Under the pieces are notes generated by a model. The model was not told the origin of the DNA. It saw only the letters and a program-made list of their open reading frames with translations, and did not search any database. A stretch of 64,000 nt of DNA from Hymenopellis radicata (Eukaryota; Basidiomycota; Agaricomycetes; Agaricales; Physalacriaceae), in contig JADNRX010000230.1 in the NCBI GenBank assembly GCA_015501595.1, positions 1 through 64,000 on the forward strand. Direction: 5' to 3'. The translations under genes were made by a program, and so were the position numbers. Below, piece by piece: positions 11,672 through 21,985 of this stretch; the first letter of the stretch is position 1; every line of letters starts with the position of its first letter.

Positions 11672-14600
11672 TCAAACCATCCTTGATCCAGCTTGCACGT
11701 CGGGTACTGCGGAATGTGTATGCCACTGGCAGTTGACGCGGTGGAATTCGACCTGAAGAAGTATCAGTAAACCGCTAGTCGACGTAATCTTGACGTACTG
11801 CATTCGTATAACAGTCACAGTCATGGTGGTGTTCACGAACATGTATTGTAAACCTGCCCAACACCTTCTCGAAGGCGACATAGGTCAATGGCTGATCCTC
11901 GTCGCGATACGGATGGGAAGGATTCATTCGTAGATCGTCGTATGCAACACGAGCGACGTCAGACAGACTGAACGTAGCCAAGTCCTGTAAGCACGACGTC
12001 CACAGTGAGGAAGAAACAAAGGGAACCAAACGCCAAAGCTTGGGCTGCCTCTCGGTGTCTGAAATCAATAACATCTGGCATAGCACGAGAAGGTTTGAGG
12101 CCTTTCGGATGTATATCAGCATGTCGCCATATACCGGACTAGACAGATCTCCAAGGACATGGAACGCCTCAACGAATGCGGCAGCCACAAACGTGTAAGA
12201 CCGTTTGTCTAGGGACGGTGCCGTGGAACGACCGGGGCCGAAGAAGCGTGGAGCCACCACCTCTAACCAGTCGCGACTGCAAAGTTCAGAACATATTTTC
12301 GGCAATATTCTCGGGCACTTCGAGAGAACAGCGGCGTCGAGAACATCAGCTAAAAAAGGCAGCACCTCAGGAAGTTGGATTGGGCCTGCGAAGGTGACCT
12401 CAATAATCTTCGCCGCAAGAGATTCGGTGATCCATGCCGTGTAATGTTGGACCAGAGTCTCTTCCCGAGCAAGGCATCGGAAGAAAGGGTGAAGGAGTCG
12501 TTGCATATCGCGTAGGCAAAGTGTGTTGGTATGAAATGTTCGCCCAATAACATTCTGCAACGCATGGAAAGTGGCGGCGCGGATGCCGTCATGATTCCTG
12601 GAACCGTCGCAGGTATCAATCCCAACACTCCAGCAAATGATCCTAATGAGATTCGCGATGGCCGAACCAGTGTCATCTGAGCAACTCGAGTTTAACACCC
12701 AGTCAGTCTGGATGAGGGCAAGGCGCAACCGAATGTCGCTAGGAATGTTATCAAGTGGGGAGTATGCGAAGGGGTATGCGATTCTGAGGATAATCTTACA
12801 CAGCGACGGTTGCAGGAAGCAAAGAGCAGCTTCTCGGAGGGTCATTGGCTCGTGTGGCGAGATGCTATGAGGAGCAGTGTTCCTGATGACTGTCAAATCC
12901 CGACCCCCAGGCGCCACTACCGAGTAAAGCCGATGTTTACAATCACCCAAACCTATGCAAAGCGAGCAAGTATGGTGCAAAATAAACCAAGTGACGAAGG
13001 TTTGCCAGAGCACGGAGTCCTCGCTTCCCACCGACAACCAGAAGGAATTGGATCTAAATGAGTTGGCGATGATTTGGGCCCAGATAGCGGCATCGTATTC
13101 TCGAGATGGCTTCAATATCTCCTCACTGATAGCGACTGCAGCGGCGTCAGGATTATCAATGTCAATGAGCCTGGATAAAGAGCATTCGTTTCGGTATCGA
13201 GGTTGAAGCTCGATGGCACCGCTCAAAAGCGTCCTGGGAAAGATATGAAGAAGGGAGCGTAAAAGGCGTTCGAATGTCGGTTGCTTGTCCGGCGCAAGCA
13301 AATCTGAAGATCTCATAGCGCTCATGAGAGCATCTCGTAGAGCTTCAGTACCAATATGATCTTTGACGATCGGCAATACATGGAGTGGAAGACTATTAAG
13401 AGTTTGCAAGACAATGTTTTGAACCGATGGGTTTGACGAGACAGTGTACAACCACACAGCCACTTGGACGTCAAGAGTATGGCAGTCACTCTTTACGAGT
13501 TCCTCTTCGGCGGCCATAAGAGACGGTTGCCGAGTAGTCACGAGGTCTGGCGAAACATTGTTGCTCGGAGGTGTGGATCCATCGCTTGCCGGCGAGACCA
13601 GTGTGCTTGTCACTGAAGGTAAAGTGAAAGAGTAAAAGTATGGGCAGAGGTAGCGGAATACGGTGTATGCGTAATCCGATAGAGGGGTCTTGTAAGGACA
13701 AGCTGGATTGAACACGGGAACGAGATTAGTACCGGTGTATGCGAGTAAAGCACAAAGTACGAGCCCTCCAACGGCAAGCGCTATGGGCGTACTCATTGAG
13801 CGAGTATGAATGACAAGGCCAGCAAAGAAAATGCCCAGAGCACTATGCATCATGACGGGAAGAAGGCCGATGATGGCGGGAACATGCCATTCCTGTAGCT
13901 GAATGAATCGGAAGTGTCGGACACGAGCTCGCGCACGCGGTGTCCCCAGCTGAGCATAATTCATGTACTGATGTATCCATTGTTTTGTGAGGGCGGCAAC
14001 GAGCGCCGCCGTCAGGCTGAGTGTCAAACTGACATACCACAGCGCGTTGACCCAGGTCGCCGTGCGCGAAGGATGGAACAAGGTATCAGAGTGGGGGACA
14101 CGTTTAGAAGATCCAGGACCATGTTCGTCTATCGCACGTTGAACAGCTAGGAGCTCGTTCATAACGATGTAGACGAGCTGCGTCGGGTCCACTTGGAGGT
14201 CTTGGAAAGTCTGACACAGGAATGTCGAGACGACGCCGGAGAATAACCCAGCCTGAGAATCACGGATCAATTGGGAAGATGCTACGGCGCAAAGGCACTT
14301 ACAAAAACGAGAAGGACATCGAGTGCGTCCGTCCAGTCCGCTACCTTGCCTGCGTCGATCTTCGCAGCCTCATCAATACAGGTCTTCCAAAACCTGCTGC
14401 CCTCTGCCATCTCCTTGTATGGTTCATCTTCAGGATATTTGTTCCCGTAGTTGTACGGGTCGATGCCTGTCGTAATACAGCTGAATAAGCGGGCGATTCA
14501 CATTTCAAGATCACCGACCTTTCTGGCTGCGTCCAGTTGAAAGCTTCATACCGAGGACATTGCGCCTATTCATGCCAGGATGCTCGTGGCAAGGTGCGAT

Positions 14601-14810
14601 CGTAGCTGGAACGTCTTCGCCTTCCATCGCGAGATGAAAACATTCTGGAATTGACTGGCTGGCCACTTGAAGGCTTGAACTGTCCGTGGATCCACAGAGA
14701 GTGTCGGTATGTGCCGAGATAGGAGATGCAGACGAGGAATAAGACGTCGCGCGAAATGAAGACTGTGCTGCACTCGCGCGCCCTCCCGGTGGAGCACTTG
14801 AGGGAGACAT
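11672..14810 (-). CDS. DUF6535 domain membrane protein A
   Basis: The first exon is Ser/Ala-rich and disordered (MSPSSAPPGGRASAAQSS). A GTCGGT..GACAG intron leads to GIDPYNYGNKYPEDEPYKEM. The DUF6535 core follows: WTDALDVLLVF, an intron, then AGLFSGVVSTFLCQTFQDL. Hydrophobic segments include LWYVSLTLSLTAALVAALTK and WHVPAIIGLLPVMMHSALGI, so about four membrane spans are expected. The remaining 600-plus residues are a large soluble region of unknown function. The unspliced frame ends at 11775. A GTACGT..TTCAG intron instead leads to a last exon with WHTHSAVP and a stop at 11672, and paralogue B has the equivalent WNVHSGAVP exon. The function of DUF6535 is unknown to me. The gene lies in DNA inserted into an NmrA-like pseudogene. 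Confidence 0.85.
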
Positions 14811-15549
14811 GAGAAGTAGTGTGATGACTGAAAGTGTAGATCCTGGGGTTCGTATATAGCCCGGCTGCTCGACTCGGATACGAACAAGACTTCCAAGAAA
14901 AGTATAAGCACTACTTTTTGCAGCTGAAGAGAAACTTTACCTGATATCCCGACAATTACGATGGCCTTGTTCAATTTTCGGCAGGTCGTTTGTATTGAAT
15001 GGTTAGTGCGAGAGGATCTCAGCATACAGCTAGACTTTATTATCGCGCCTTATACGTCTCCACAGCGGTATTCCGTGGGAAGGTGAGGCCATCTCTCCAC
15101 ACTGCATCGTCGTATTTGGGCAAAATAGTATGGCGACTGCACGTCACGTATGTAACTGCCATCCTTTTCATCTGATGTTGTACCCTGTTCTTCATACACT
15201 TTCGGGCACAAAACCGATGGAAGAGCGCCTGCCCCGGTGATGAACCTTTTCCACCGCCACTCGAGCTGGAACGTCTTGTCAAATCAGAAATTCTGATGCA
15301 ACGAGGCAGATGCATACCCGTGTAAGATACCTCCCGCGGTTCCCTGGCGATCATTGGCTGTGTGGCATTTATCATCCCAATGATACGCGACCACCTGCGA
15401 CCACGATCCGTAAGTAACGCGAAGTTGGTGCCTTGGATATGCCGCCACAGTTCCAAACGTCATGTATTCGAGAAACTCGCTGTAGGCTTTAACACTATGT
15501 ATCGCGAAGACGCAGAACACATATATAGTGCATGCGATGCGTCCGTTCC

Positions 15550-15690
15550 AGTGGTTGGAGACCCTCCGACCACTGTGAGTCTGATTATATTCAGAGTTCG
15601 CAGCTTCTCAGCCTTTTCTGGGCTGAACAAGCACGATAATCGATACATTCGGGAACTCAGCAGACGAAGGAGTAATGTTCCAGCAATGTA
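15550..15690 (-). pseudogene. NmrA-like gene copy, 5' part
   Basis: On the minus strand this piece reads GYIAGTLLLRLL, then frame-shifts into SPEKAEKLRTLN and GGSPTT. It matches exon 2 of the intact gene at 29.6 kb (GYIAGTLLLRLLKLSNV, SAEKAEKLRKLS, EGSPTT). It starts at the exon 2 acceptor; exon 1 with the dinucleotide-binding start was not found upstream. It breaks off at the codon that is continued at 9283. Nucleotide matches are long enough that chance similarity is unlikely. Confidence 0.8.
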
Positions 15691-15839
15691 GCCTTGATGG
15701 AGGTGGTGGTGGTGGTGAAAACGGCGTGAGGTCCCGAAATGGAAGTTTGGAACTGGTTGCGGCAGTTTACAACGGGGCGGGGCCGGGCGGGCGACAATGC
15801 CGGCGGCAACTCGATCGCCGGTTTCTGGCTCCTGCCGCC

Positions 15840-16547
15840 ATGGTCCAAGGGCTTGCTTTCGTTTTACTGCTTCTAAGCTGCTTCTCCCTCGTTTACTGCA
15901 ACACTGAAATTATCAATTTTGGCGTGGAGGACAATACATCTTCTTTGGAGTATGTTGAACCATACACTGGTGAGCTGAATTGACTGACATCCAACAGACC
16001 AAACCAATTTCCCCCCGAGCTCAATGCAGGCGCCAATGAAATAGAGTCGGTTATTCTCCTGAATGAGACTGTCCAAGGGAGAGACGCAGGGGATCTCTGG
16101 CTTTCTCTCCATACCAGTGGTTCTTGGAACGCATATGACAGGTTTACGCTCAGGATATCTTGGGCAGCTAGTGTATGTACATTTACCTCTCCATTGCGTC
16201 TGATCATTGAATCTTTGTAGTATCCAATAGACTTTTCTATCACCCTCTACAACCCACCAGACTCTTCTCTTGAACGCGTCAAATACGCTCACATACACGC
16301 AGTTCACTCAGGTGTATTTACCCCGCCTGTTGAGCGTGCCTCGGAGCCACTGCGCGTTCCGTTTACTGTCATTCTTGAGCCCTTGGTTTTTGGTGTCCTC
16401 CCGTTGTCGGTACAGCCTATCCTTGTTTGCCTTGGGGTGATTGTACTCGGCGCGGCACTCGTTACGCCCAAGATCCACGCGGTTCTGGCTAGGATGGCTA
16501 TGGAGGCTAGGAAGGAGAGTGTGTTGAAAGCTATGAAGCGGAAGTGA
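15840..16547 (+). CDS. small type I membrane protein of the secretory pathway, unknown
   Basis: I do not recognise the family. A clear signal peptide (MVQGLAFVLLLLSCFSLVYC) opens the protein. A lumenal beta-rich domain with one NET glycosylation site follows, then a single membrane span near the C-terminus (PILVCLGVIVLGAALVTPK) and a short basic tail ending AMKRK. Two introns are well defined: 15950-15997 joins SSLE to PNQFPPELNAG, and 16173-16220 joins ISWAAS to YPIDFSITLYNP. The layout suggests an ER or Golgi accessory subunit, for example in glycosylation or GPI assembly, but that is only a guess from topology. Confidence 0.7.
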
Positions 16548-17129
16548 GATGCTGCTTATTCTCATCTGATTAGTGGATCACAATTATCATGATGTCTAGG
16601 CGACGCTGACGTTCCCAAGCAGCTGCATTCCGGTCAGACTGCGCCATATGCCCTCATCCACGGCATGGTGGCTTCTCAATCAAGTTACAACGATGATGTG
16701 GTGGGTTCGAGTCCCCACTTCTTTCCGGTCTTTCTCCTTTCAATGGCGTACTTTCGTGAAGATTTTACTACGCGGGAAATCACTCTATCCCGTTGCCATC
16801 TTGAAGCAGGTTTCACTGGGCTTCTTCAGTTGGTCTTCAGGCAGGTATCCGATGTGGTACCGGTCCACGACCATTTGAATCCTCAACTTTGTAGATATCA
16901 GTACTGCTCACTTGATATTGTCATGACCATGTTTGACTTGTTCCGGCTTGATTCACTACATCCGCCTAGATGCGTTCTGTTAATGATCCCATCCACCTTG
17001 AGATAAGCGAGCGAAACAAGATGCGAGGCTGATCGTGGAGCGCGCTGCCGGCAAATAAATAAAGGCGTGTTCTTCTGACGACGACCACGATGCCCATATA
17101 GCACGACGTTGTCCCGCCCAGCGCGCTCC
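16548..17129. other. intergenic, nothing supported
   Basis: Only short ORFs without family features are present. The stretch should include the 3' UTR of the preceding gene and the promoter of the GT32 gene. A T-arm-like sequence near 16700 was examined and not accepted as a tRNA. Confidence 0.4.
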
Positions 17130-19174
17130 ATGCCACCCAGCTATCTGCCGCCATACCGCAACACCCCAGTGCCATGGACAACTGCCTTCTATCTGCCTGT
17201 TCCTGGTCGTCACCGCGGCCGGCTGCGTATCCCAATTTTGAACTTTCCCGGCTTCCACCAGTCAACGCTCGCGCGCTACGGCAGGCGGAAAGGCTGCTGG
17301 CTGCTGTGCTTGCTGTATTTGACTGTTTTTCTCGGAATCTATGCTGCGTGCCAAGCCTTGTTCCGAGAGGTACCAACACTTGTCTTTCGACGTCAAGATT
17401 TGCGCCGGATATGGCAGTGGGAGGTTGCCAGTGGGCATTATCCGACGCGGCATCCTTGTATGTGGACGAGTAATATATTTTGAACTTTGTTGACTCTCAG
17501 ATAGCCCCCAGAAAGCTGGATGTTAAATTAATTCAAAACCCGGCGTTGCCACCCACCGGACCGAAACGGATATATCTCAATGTCGAGAGCTCGCCACCGC
17601 AAGTGGCATACCCACCACGTCCATTGCATGGGAGCATTGCCGATCTCGACATCCTTATGAACTACTGCGACGTGTCGCAGAATATGGCACGTTAATCTTA
17701 CTCTATTGTTCAAATTATTCATTTATGATGTTTATGATAGTATGTGCGCGACTGTCTCGAAGTCTTACGGGTTGGCGCAGGCCTTGACATTGAGAACCGT
17801 GTCGAGAGACCAGTGCCCAAAGAGTGGCAGTACGTCTTTATGGAAGAAGACTCAGTCGCCGCCACGAGCGTACCACTCCTCACAAGCTCTGACGTAGTAG
17901 AGTTCGAGAAGAGTCCCATAGCGGACTGGGAACCTTCCCCGATATCCCTCCCTCCCGTCAAACTTCCTTCTGCCTCATCATCATTCTGCGACGCTGATGA
18001 TCCTCGTATATTCCATATGTACTGGACCGGGGAGTTCACCGACAAACCTTACTTGAGTATCCTCTCCTTCCTCTTTACCCAGAATACGGGTATGCATCGT
18101 CACAACTACGACTCCGAGGACCCGTGTCGGCCGCAACTCTGGATGTGGATAAACCCCCTCCCAGCATCTCAAGAGCCCCACGAAAGTGCTCCTATGGAGA
18201 TGCTCCAGAGCCTTCGAAAGAACGCGTGGTCGGCGCCCTTCCTCCACCCCCGGTTCCGGCGCGTCGTGCAATTCAAGTTCTGGAATACCACAGAGCAGCT
18301 TGACAGCCTCCCGGAATTGAGAGCTGACTGGCGGAGCGTCGAGACGTTGTTCAAGTCCTTTGGCAAAGCTATCGCTATTCCGGAGGATGAGCAGCCTAAG
18401 AAAGGCTCGAAGGATTACGACCGCTTGTCGGTCGTCATGTCTGACATGGTGCGTTTCGTGCTATGCCAGCGTTACGGCGGTGTGTACTTGGACGCGGATA
18501 TGCTCTTCCTGCGCGACTGGGAAGAGCTCTGGGGCTGGCGCGGTTCCTTCTCCTACCGCTGGTCTTTCCACACGCGGTACAACACCGCCGTATTACGTCT
18601 GAGAAAGGGCTCTGCGCTAGGGACGTTCCTCCTGCGCACGGCGCTGAAGAACGAGCTGGACTTCCATCCGATTACTGTGAGTAGGTATTTGAAGGAGGCG
18701 CATCTCGATGGCCTGCTGTATCGCATCCCGGACGCGCTGTTCGATCCGGCGTGGATGAATGGGGACGGGTATCAGAGGGACCGCCCGCCCCAGCCGTATT
18801 TCAAGTCGTTTGCAGATTTCTTTGATGCGCCGTCGCCGGGGGGTGCGACGCCGCAGGCGCTGGGGTTTGATGGGTTCTTCAAAGGCGCGTTTACGTATCA
18901 TTTTCATAACTCTTGGTGTGTGGCATCTTTCCTCAGCTCCTCAGTCGATTAAAGGCTGATTCTTGTTCACACACACAGGTGGAAAGTCGTAGACCCAGGA
19001 CAGAACTGGCCGAATCTCGGGCCGCAGTTTGCGGGGTCAAGAAGACCGGGAGGGTTGACGCATCCTTCGAGGACGCCGCGGGATTTGAGCTGGGCGACGG
19101 TGTTGAAGCGGACATTTGAGGCGTATGTGCGCGGGGAGAGGCCCAATATGTATGGGGAGTGGATAGTGTGGTGA
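17130..19174 (+). CDS. GT32-type glycosyltransferase (Gly_transf_sug, DXD)
   Basis: This is a type II Golgi-type enzyme that probably transfers a sugar to glycans or glycolipids. The start is MPPSYLPPYRNTPVPW. An anchor follows (CWLLCLLYLTVFLGIYAAC), then a variable stem. The catalytic part begins at PRIFHMYWTGEF. It contains the DXD motif in RYGGVYLDADMLFLRDW, preceded by the nucleotide-sugar pocket SVVMSDMVRFVLCQ. Introns: GTATGT..GATAG at about 17459-17505 joins RHP to a PRKLDVKL exon; a second lies near 17672-17738; the last, before WKVVDPGQNWP, ends CACACAG. The C-terminus is NMYGEWIVW. Total length is about 620 residues. Donor and acceptor cannot be deduced from sequence. Confidence 0.85.
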
Positions 19175-20632
19175 TCTATACCGGTTGTATGAGTGTTTAA
19201 CTTAGTGCTTAGAGTATAATGTACAGATATCTTGTGTACTATTTTATGTTATGCTTGCTTTTCTTAATCATTGTATTTTGTTGCTGGGCACGCAGTGTAG
19301 AGTATCAGGGGTTAAAAGTATGGGGTGGTCGGTCGGTGAATCCCGATGGCATGAGTTTGTGTACCTCTTGTTCGTCACCAATGACCATCTTCCGCTCGTG
19401 ACTCGTCTACCTAGGCCGCTTTTCATGCTCTTCTCTTCTGTATCAGCTCTGTCCTCGCCACTATAATTGTGGTTGAACTCTTCAAGGCAACGTCCACTGT
19501 GAATACCTGTGCACATATATTATTTCTGCGCCCCGTCGCGATGATGAACACGTTTGCACCGTTTTCTCCAGTGATGATTTGGTGAGGATCGCGAATATCA
19601 TAGCTCACACCACACCCGAAAAGGAGCACCACCCTTTGGGTCACGAGAATTCTCGCGCCTCACCTTGCTCGACGTCGTCTTCAGTCGTCTTCTCGATCTT
19701 TTTGTCTCGTAATCTTATCCCGCGGACTGTCGGCTCCGACAGCAAAAGTACACCCACGTTGTAACTCTACATAATTCAGATCCGGGTTGAGCTGCTTCGG
19801 ACCATGCTCCTTCTGATGCTATCGGGCTTCCCACTTCCTGAACTCTCCGGACTTGAGTGAGGACTGAACAGTTTTACTCACGGGGGATCAGGGAGATTTC
19901 TAGATACCCCTCAATGTCATGTCCGCGTTTTTTCGTCTAGACCTCAGGCCTCAAACTCGGCACGGTGCATTGAGTACCAAGTTAACGCGGCCTCATGAAA
20001 TAGAATCCGGTTTGGGGACTGGACCATAGTTCCCTTGTCCGCATGGTCGACGCCGAATCATCACAACGAATACAATGTTTCGGAGGAGCGCCCCATTGCG
20101 CTCTCGTTACTGCATATTCCAATGATGCCGACTTCTGTGTCTGGGAACCTTGCATCGCGTCGTCGTACTTCAATTCGTGGCGTATACCATAGTCAAATGG
20201 CGTTCAAATGATGTTGGTACGGGTGTGTGACTTCGGGGTTTTGTACAACTTAGGCAGTACAAGGCGCTCTATGGCGTGATACACTCGCATGTGCGAGGTG
20301 TTGTACGTGCCAAGGACAGTCGAATCCTGCCCTTTTAAAGGTGACCGGTATCCTCCGGTATCAGATATGAGCAATCTGATAAACGTTTCGGCGATATTTG
20401 CATTCTTATCAGATCTTATCAGATATCAAATTGCGAAGAGGCACCAAGCTTGGCCATCACAGTCATGGTCGACGAAAACTACTGCGTCCGCATGTTGGTT
20501 CCGAGCTTTGGGTTCTTAAACTTGTTTGCGGATGCATTTCGCGCTGCTCTTTCCTTTTAACCGCCTTTCTCGCCTTCCCGCATCTTCAAACTGGGGTCGC
20601 GAATCTCGCTAATCCCACAGGCGTCGGCATCA
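19175..20632. other. 1.4 kb without a convincing gene
   Basis: All open frames are under 85 codons and lack family features or coherent splice chains. The right end (20320-20632) contains alternating ATCAGATAT-like motifs and the leader of the enoyl-CoA hydratase gene. The left end should hold the 3' UTR of the GT32 gene. Confidence 0.4.
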
Positions 20633-21747
20633 ATGGGCTTTGACACTCGACAGCTCCTGTCAGAGGCGAAGGCTGAAGTGCCCTCCGTCGAATCCCCGCA
20701 GGCGTACTTTCACAAGGTCGCCAATCTCAAGGGCGTTTACTGTGTCGCCCTTAATCGACCCAAGGCGAAGAATGCTATAAGCACCACCATGTTGCAGGTA
20801 GGCTTCAACCCTTGTCAGAACGCATACACTGAACGCTCCCCAGGACATCGAGGATGCGCTAAACCAAGCAATAGCAGAACCATCGTGAGCCCTCTCCCTC
20901 GCATGTCGTGCCGAACCTCCGTAGTTTCTCATGCACGAAAATAGGCTCACCGTGCTGATCTTCTACTCCTCAACGCCGGGTTCCTTCTGTGCCGGCGCCG
21001 ATCTCATCGAGCGCCGCTCCATGAGCGACGAGCAAGTGCGCGACTTTCTCACCCGCCTGCGCCTCGTATTCAGCCGCATCGAAAACCTGGCCTTTGCGAC
21101 CATATGCGCAATCGACGGCCCGGCGCTCGGGGGCGGTCTAGAGCTCGCGTTGACCTGTGATTTCCGAATATGTGGTGTGTTGTGTCTTCGGCAGGACGTT
21201 CTGCGGTGAACCTTGACATGCGGTTATAGCCCGCGATGTAACCAAAATAAGCTTCCCAGAAGTTCGACTGGGCATCATTCCTGGGGCGGGCGGTACTCAA
21301 CGCGCTCCGCGTCTCATCGGTGTCACTAAGACCAAGGAACTGATCTTTACGGGACGTTCGTTAACTGCGCTGGACGCATTAGAGCTAGGCAAGTTGTTTC
21401 CCAGATGCTAGTCGTGCTTTACCTCAACATTGTTGGACAGGTTTGGTTGATTATGTTTCCGACGCGTCTCAGACTGCGTTCGAACGCGCCTTGAAACTCG
21501 CAGAGGAGATGGCACACAGTGGTGAGTAGTCCGATTAGAATTTTGATCCCTGACCTTCATCATCGTATCAGCCCCTCTTGCACTACGAGCTGCCAAGCTC
21601 GCCATCTCTCGGTCATGTGAACTGCCACTGGAGTCTGCGTTGGACCATGAACGGAGATGCTATGAGCCGCTGTTGCAATCGAAAGACCGTATCGAAGCTT
21701 TAGACGCGTTTCGGGAGAAGAGGAAGCCGATGTTCATTGGAATGTAA
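20633..21747 (+). CDS. enoyl-CoA hydratase/isomerase family protein (AUH-like)
   Basis: This is a crotonase-fold enzyme that hydrates enoyl-CoA esters. It looks closest to mitochondrial AUH/methylglutaconyl-CoA hydratases of leucine breakdown, but specificity is inferred. Motifs in order: GVYCVALNRPKAKNAIS, then PGSFCAGADLIER (CoA and oxyanion-hole region), CAIDGPALGGGLELALTCDF, and FPEVRLGIIPGAGGTQRAPR with the two catalytic acidic positions. The C-terminal helix carries ALDAFREKRKPMF. Introns (for example 20798-20843 and one ending aaaatag before LTVLIFYSST) all keep phase. The ATG at 20633 gives MGFDTRQLLSEAKAEV. No mitochondrial presequence is obvious downstream of it, so a further 5' exon is possible. 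Confidence 0.9.
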
Positions 21748-21985
21748 AAGCAGTCAAGCGCCAGTGCTGGTATCATTGTTGCATATTTCTCCGTAGGACG
21801 GTGTGCCGGGATCGATATGAAGGTTTCCACTGTATCTCTTCTACAACTTGTGTAGTCTTTGTGAGTTAATCACAAGGCTGATTGGAGGCACTACGTCTTT
21901 CAACTCGTAGCCAAACACCATAACATGCGCGCCGGGTATCCACATATCAATACATCCAAAATATACATAAATAACAAACTGGATA

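Larger units (their letters stand above)
9284..15549. other. about 6.27 kb segment inserted in the NmrA-like pseudogene
   Basis: The two halves of the pseudogene stop and resume at adjacent codons of the parent (SPTT at the 15.5 kb side, DAALLV at the 9.28 kb side). Everything between is therefore extra DNA. It carries a coiled-coil gene (10029-11168) and a DUF6535 gene (11672-14810), both on the minus strand. The margins, 9284-10028 and 14811-15549, and the stretch 11169-11671 show no convincing gene. I saw no obvious terminal inverted repeats, transposase or clear target-site duplication, so the mechanism is unknown. Confidence 0.7.

Noticed and set aside
15040..15520. Minus-strand ORFs of 138 and 78 codons
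   Set aside because: No family features and no coherent splice chain; they lie in the right margin of the inserted segment.
16640..16730. tRNA-like T-arm (GGTTCGAGTCC) with a TGGC box upstream
   Set aside because: The T stem has mismatches, and no acceptor stem, anticodon arm or proper D arm could be paired around it.
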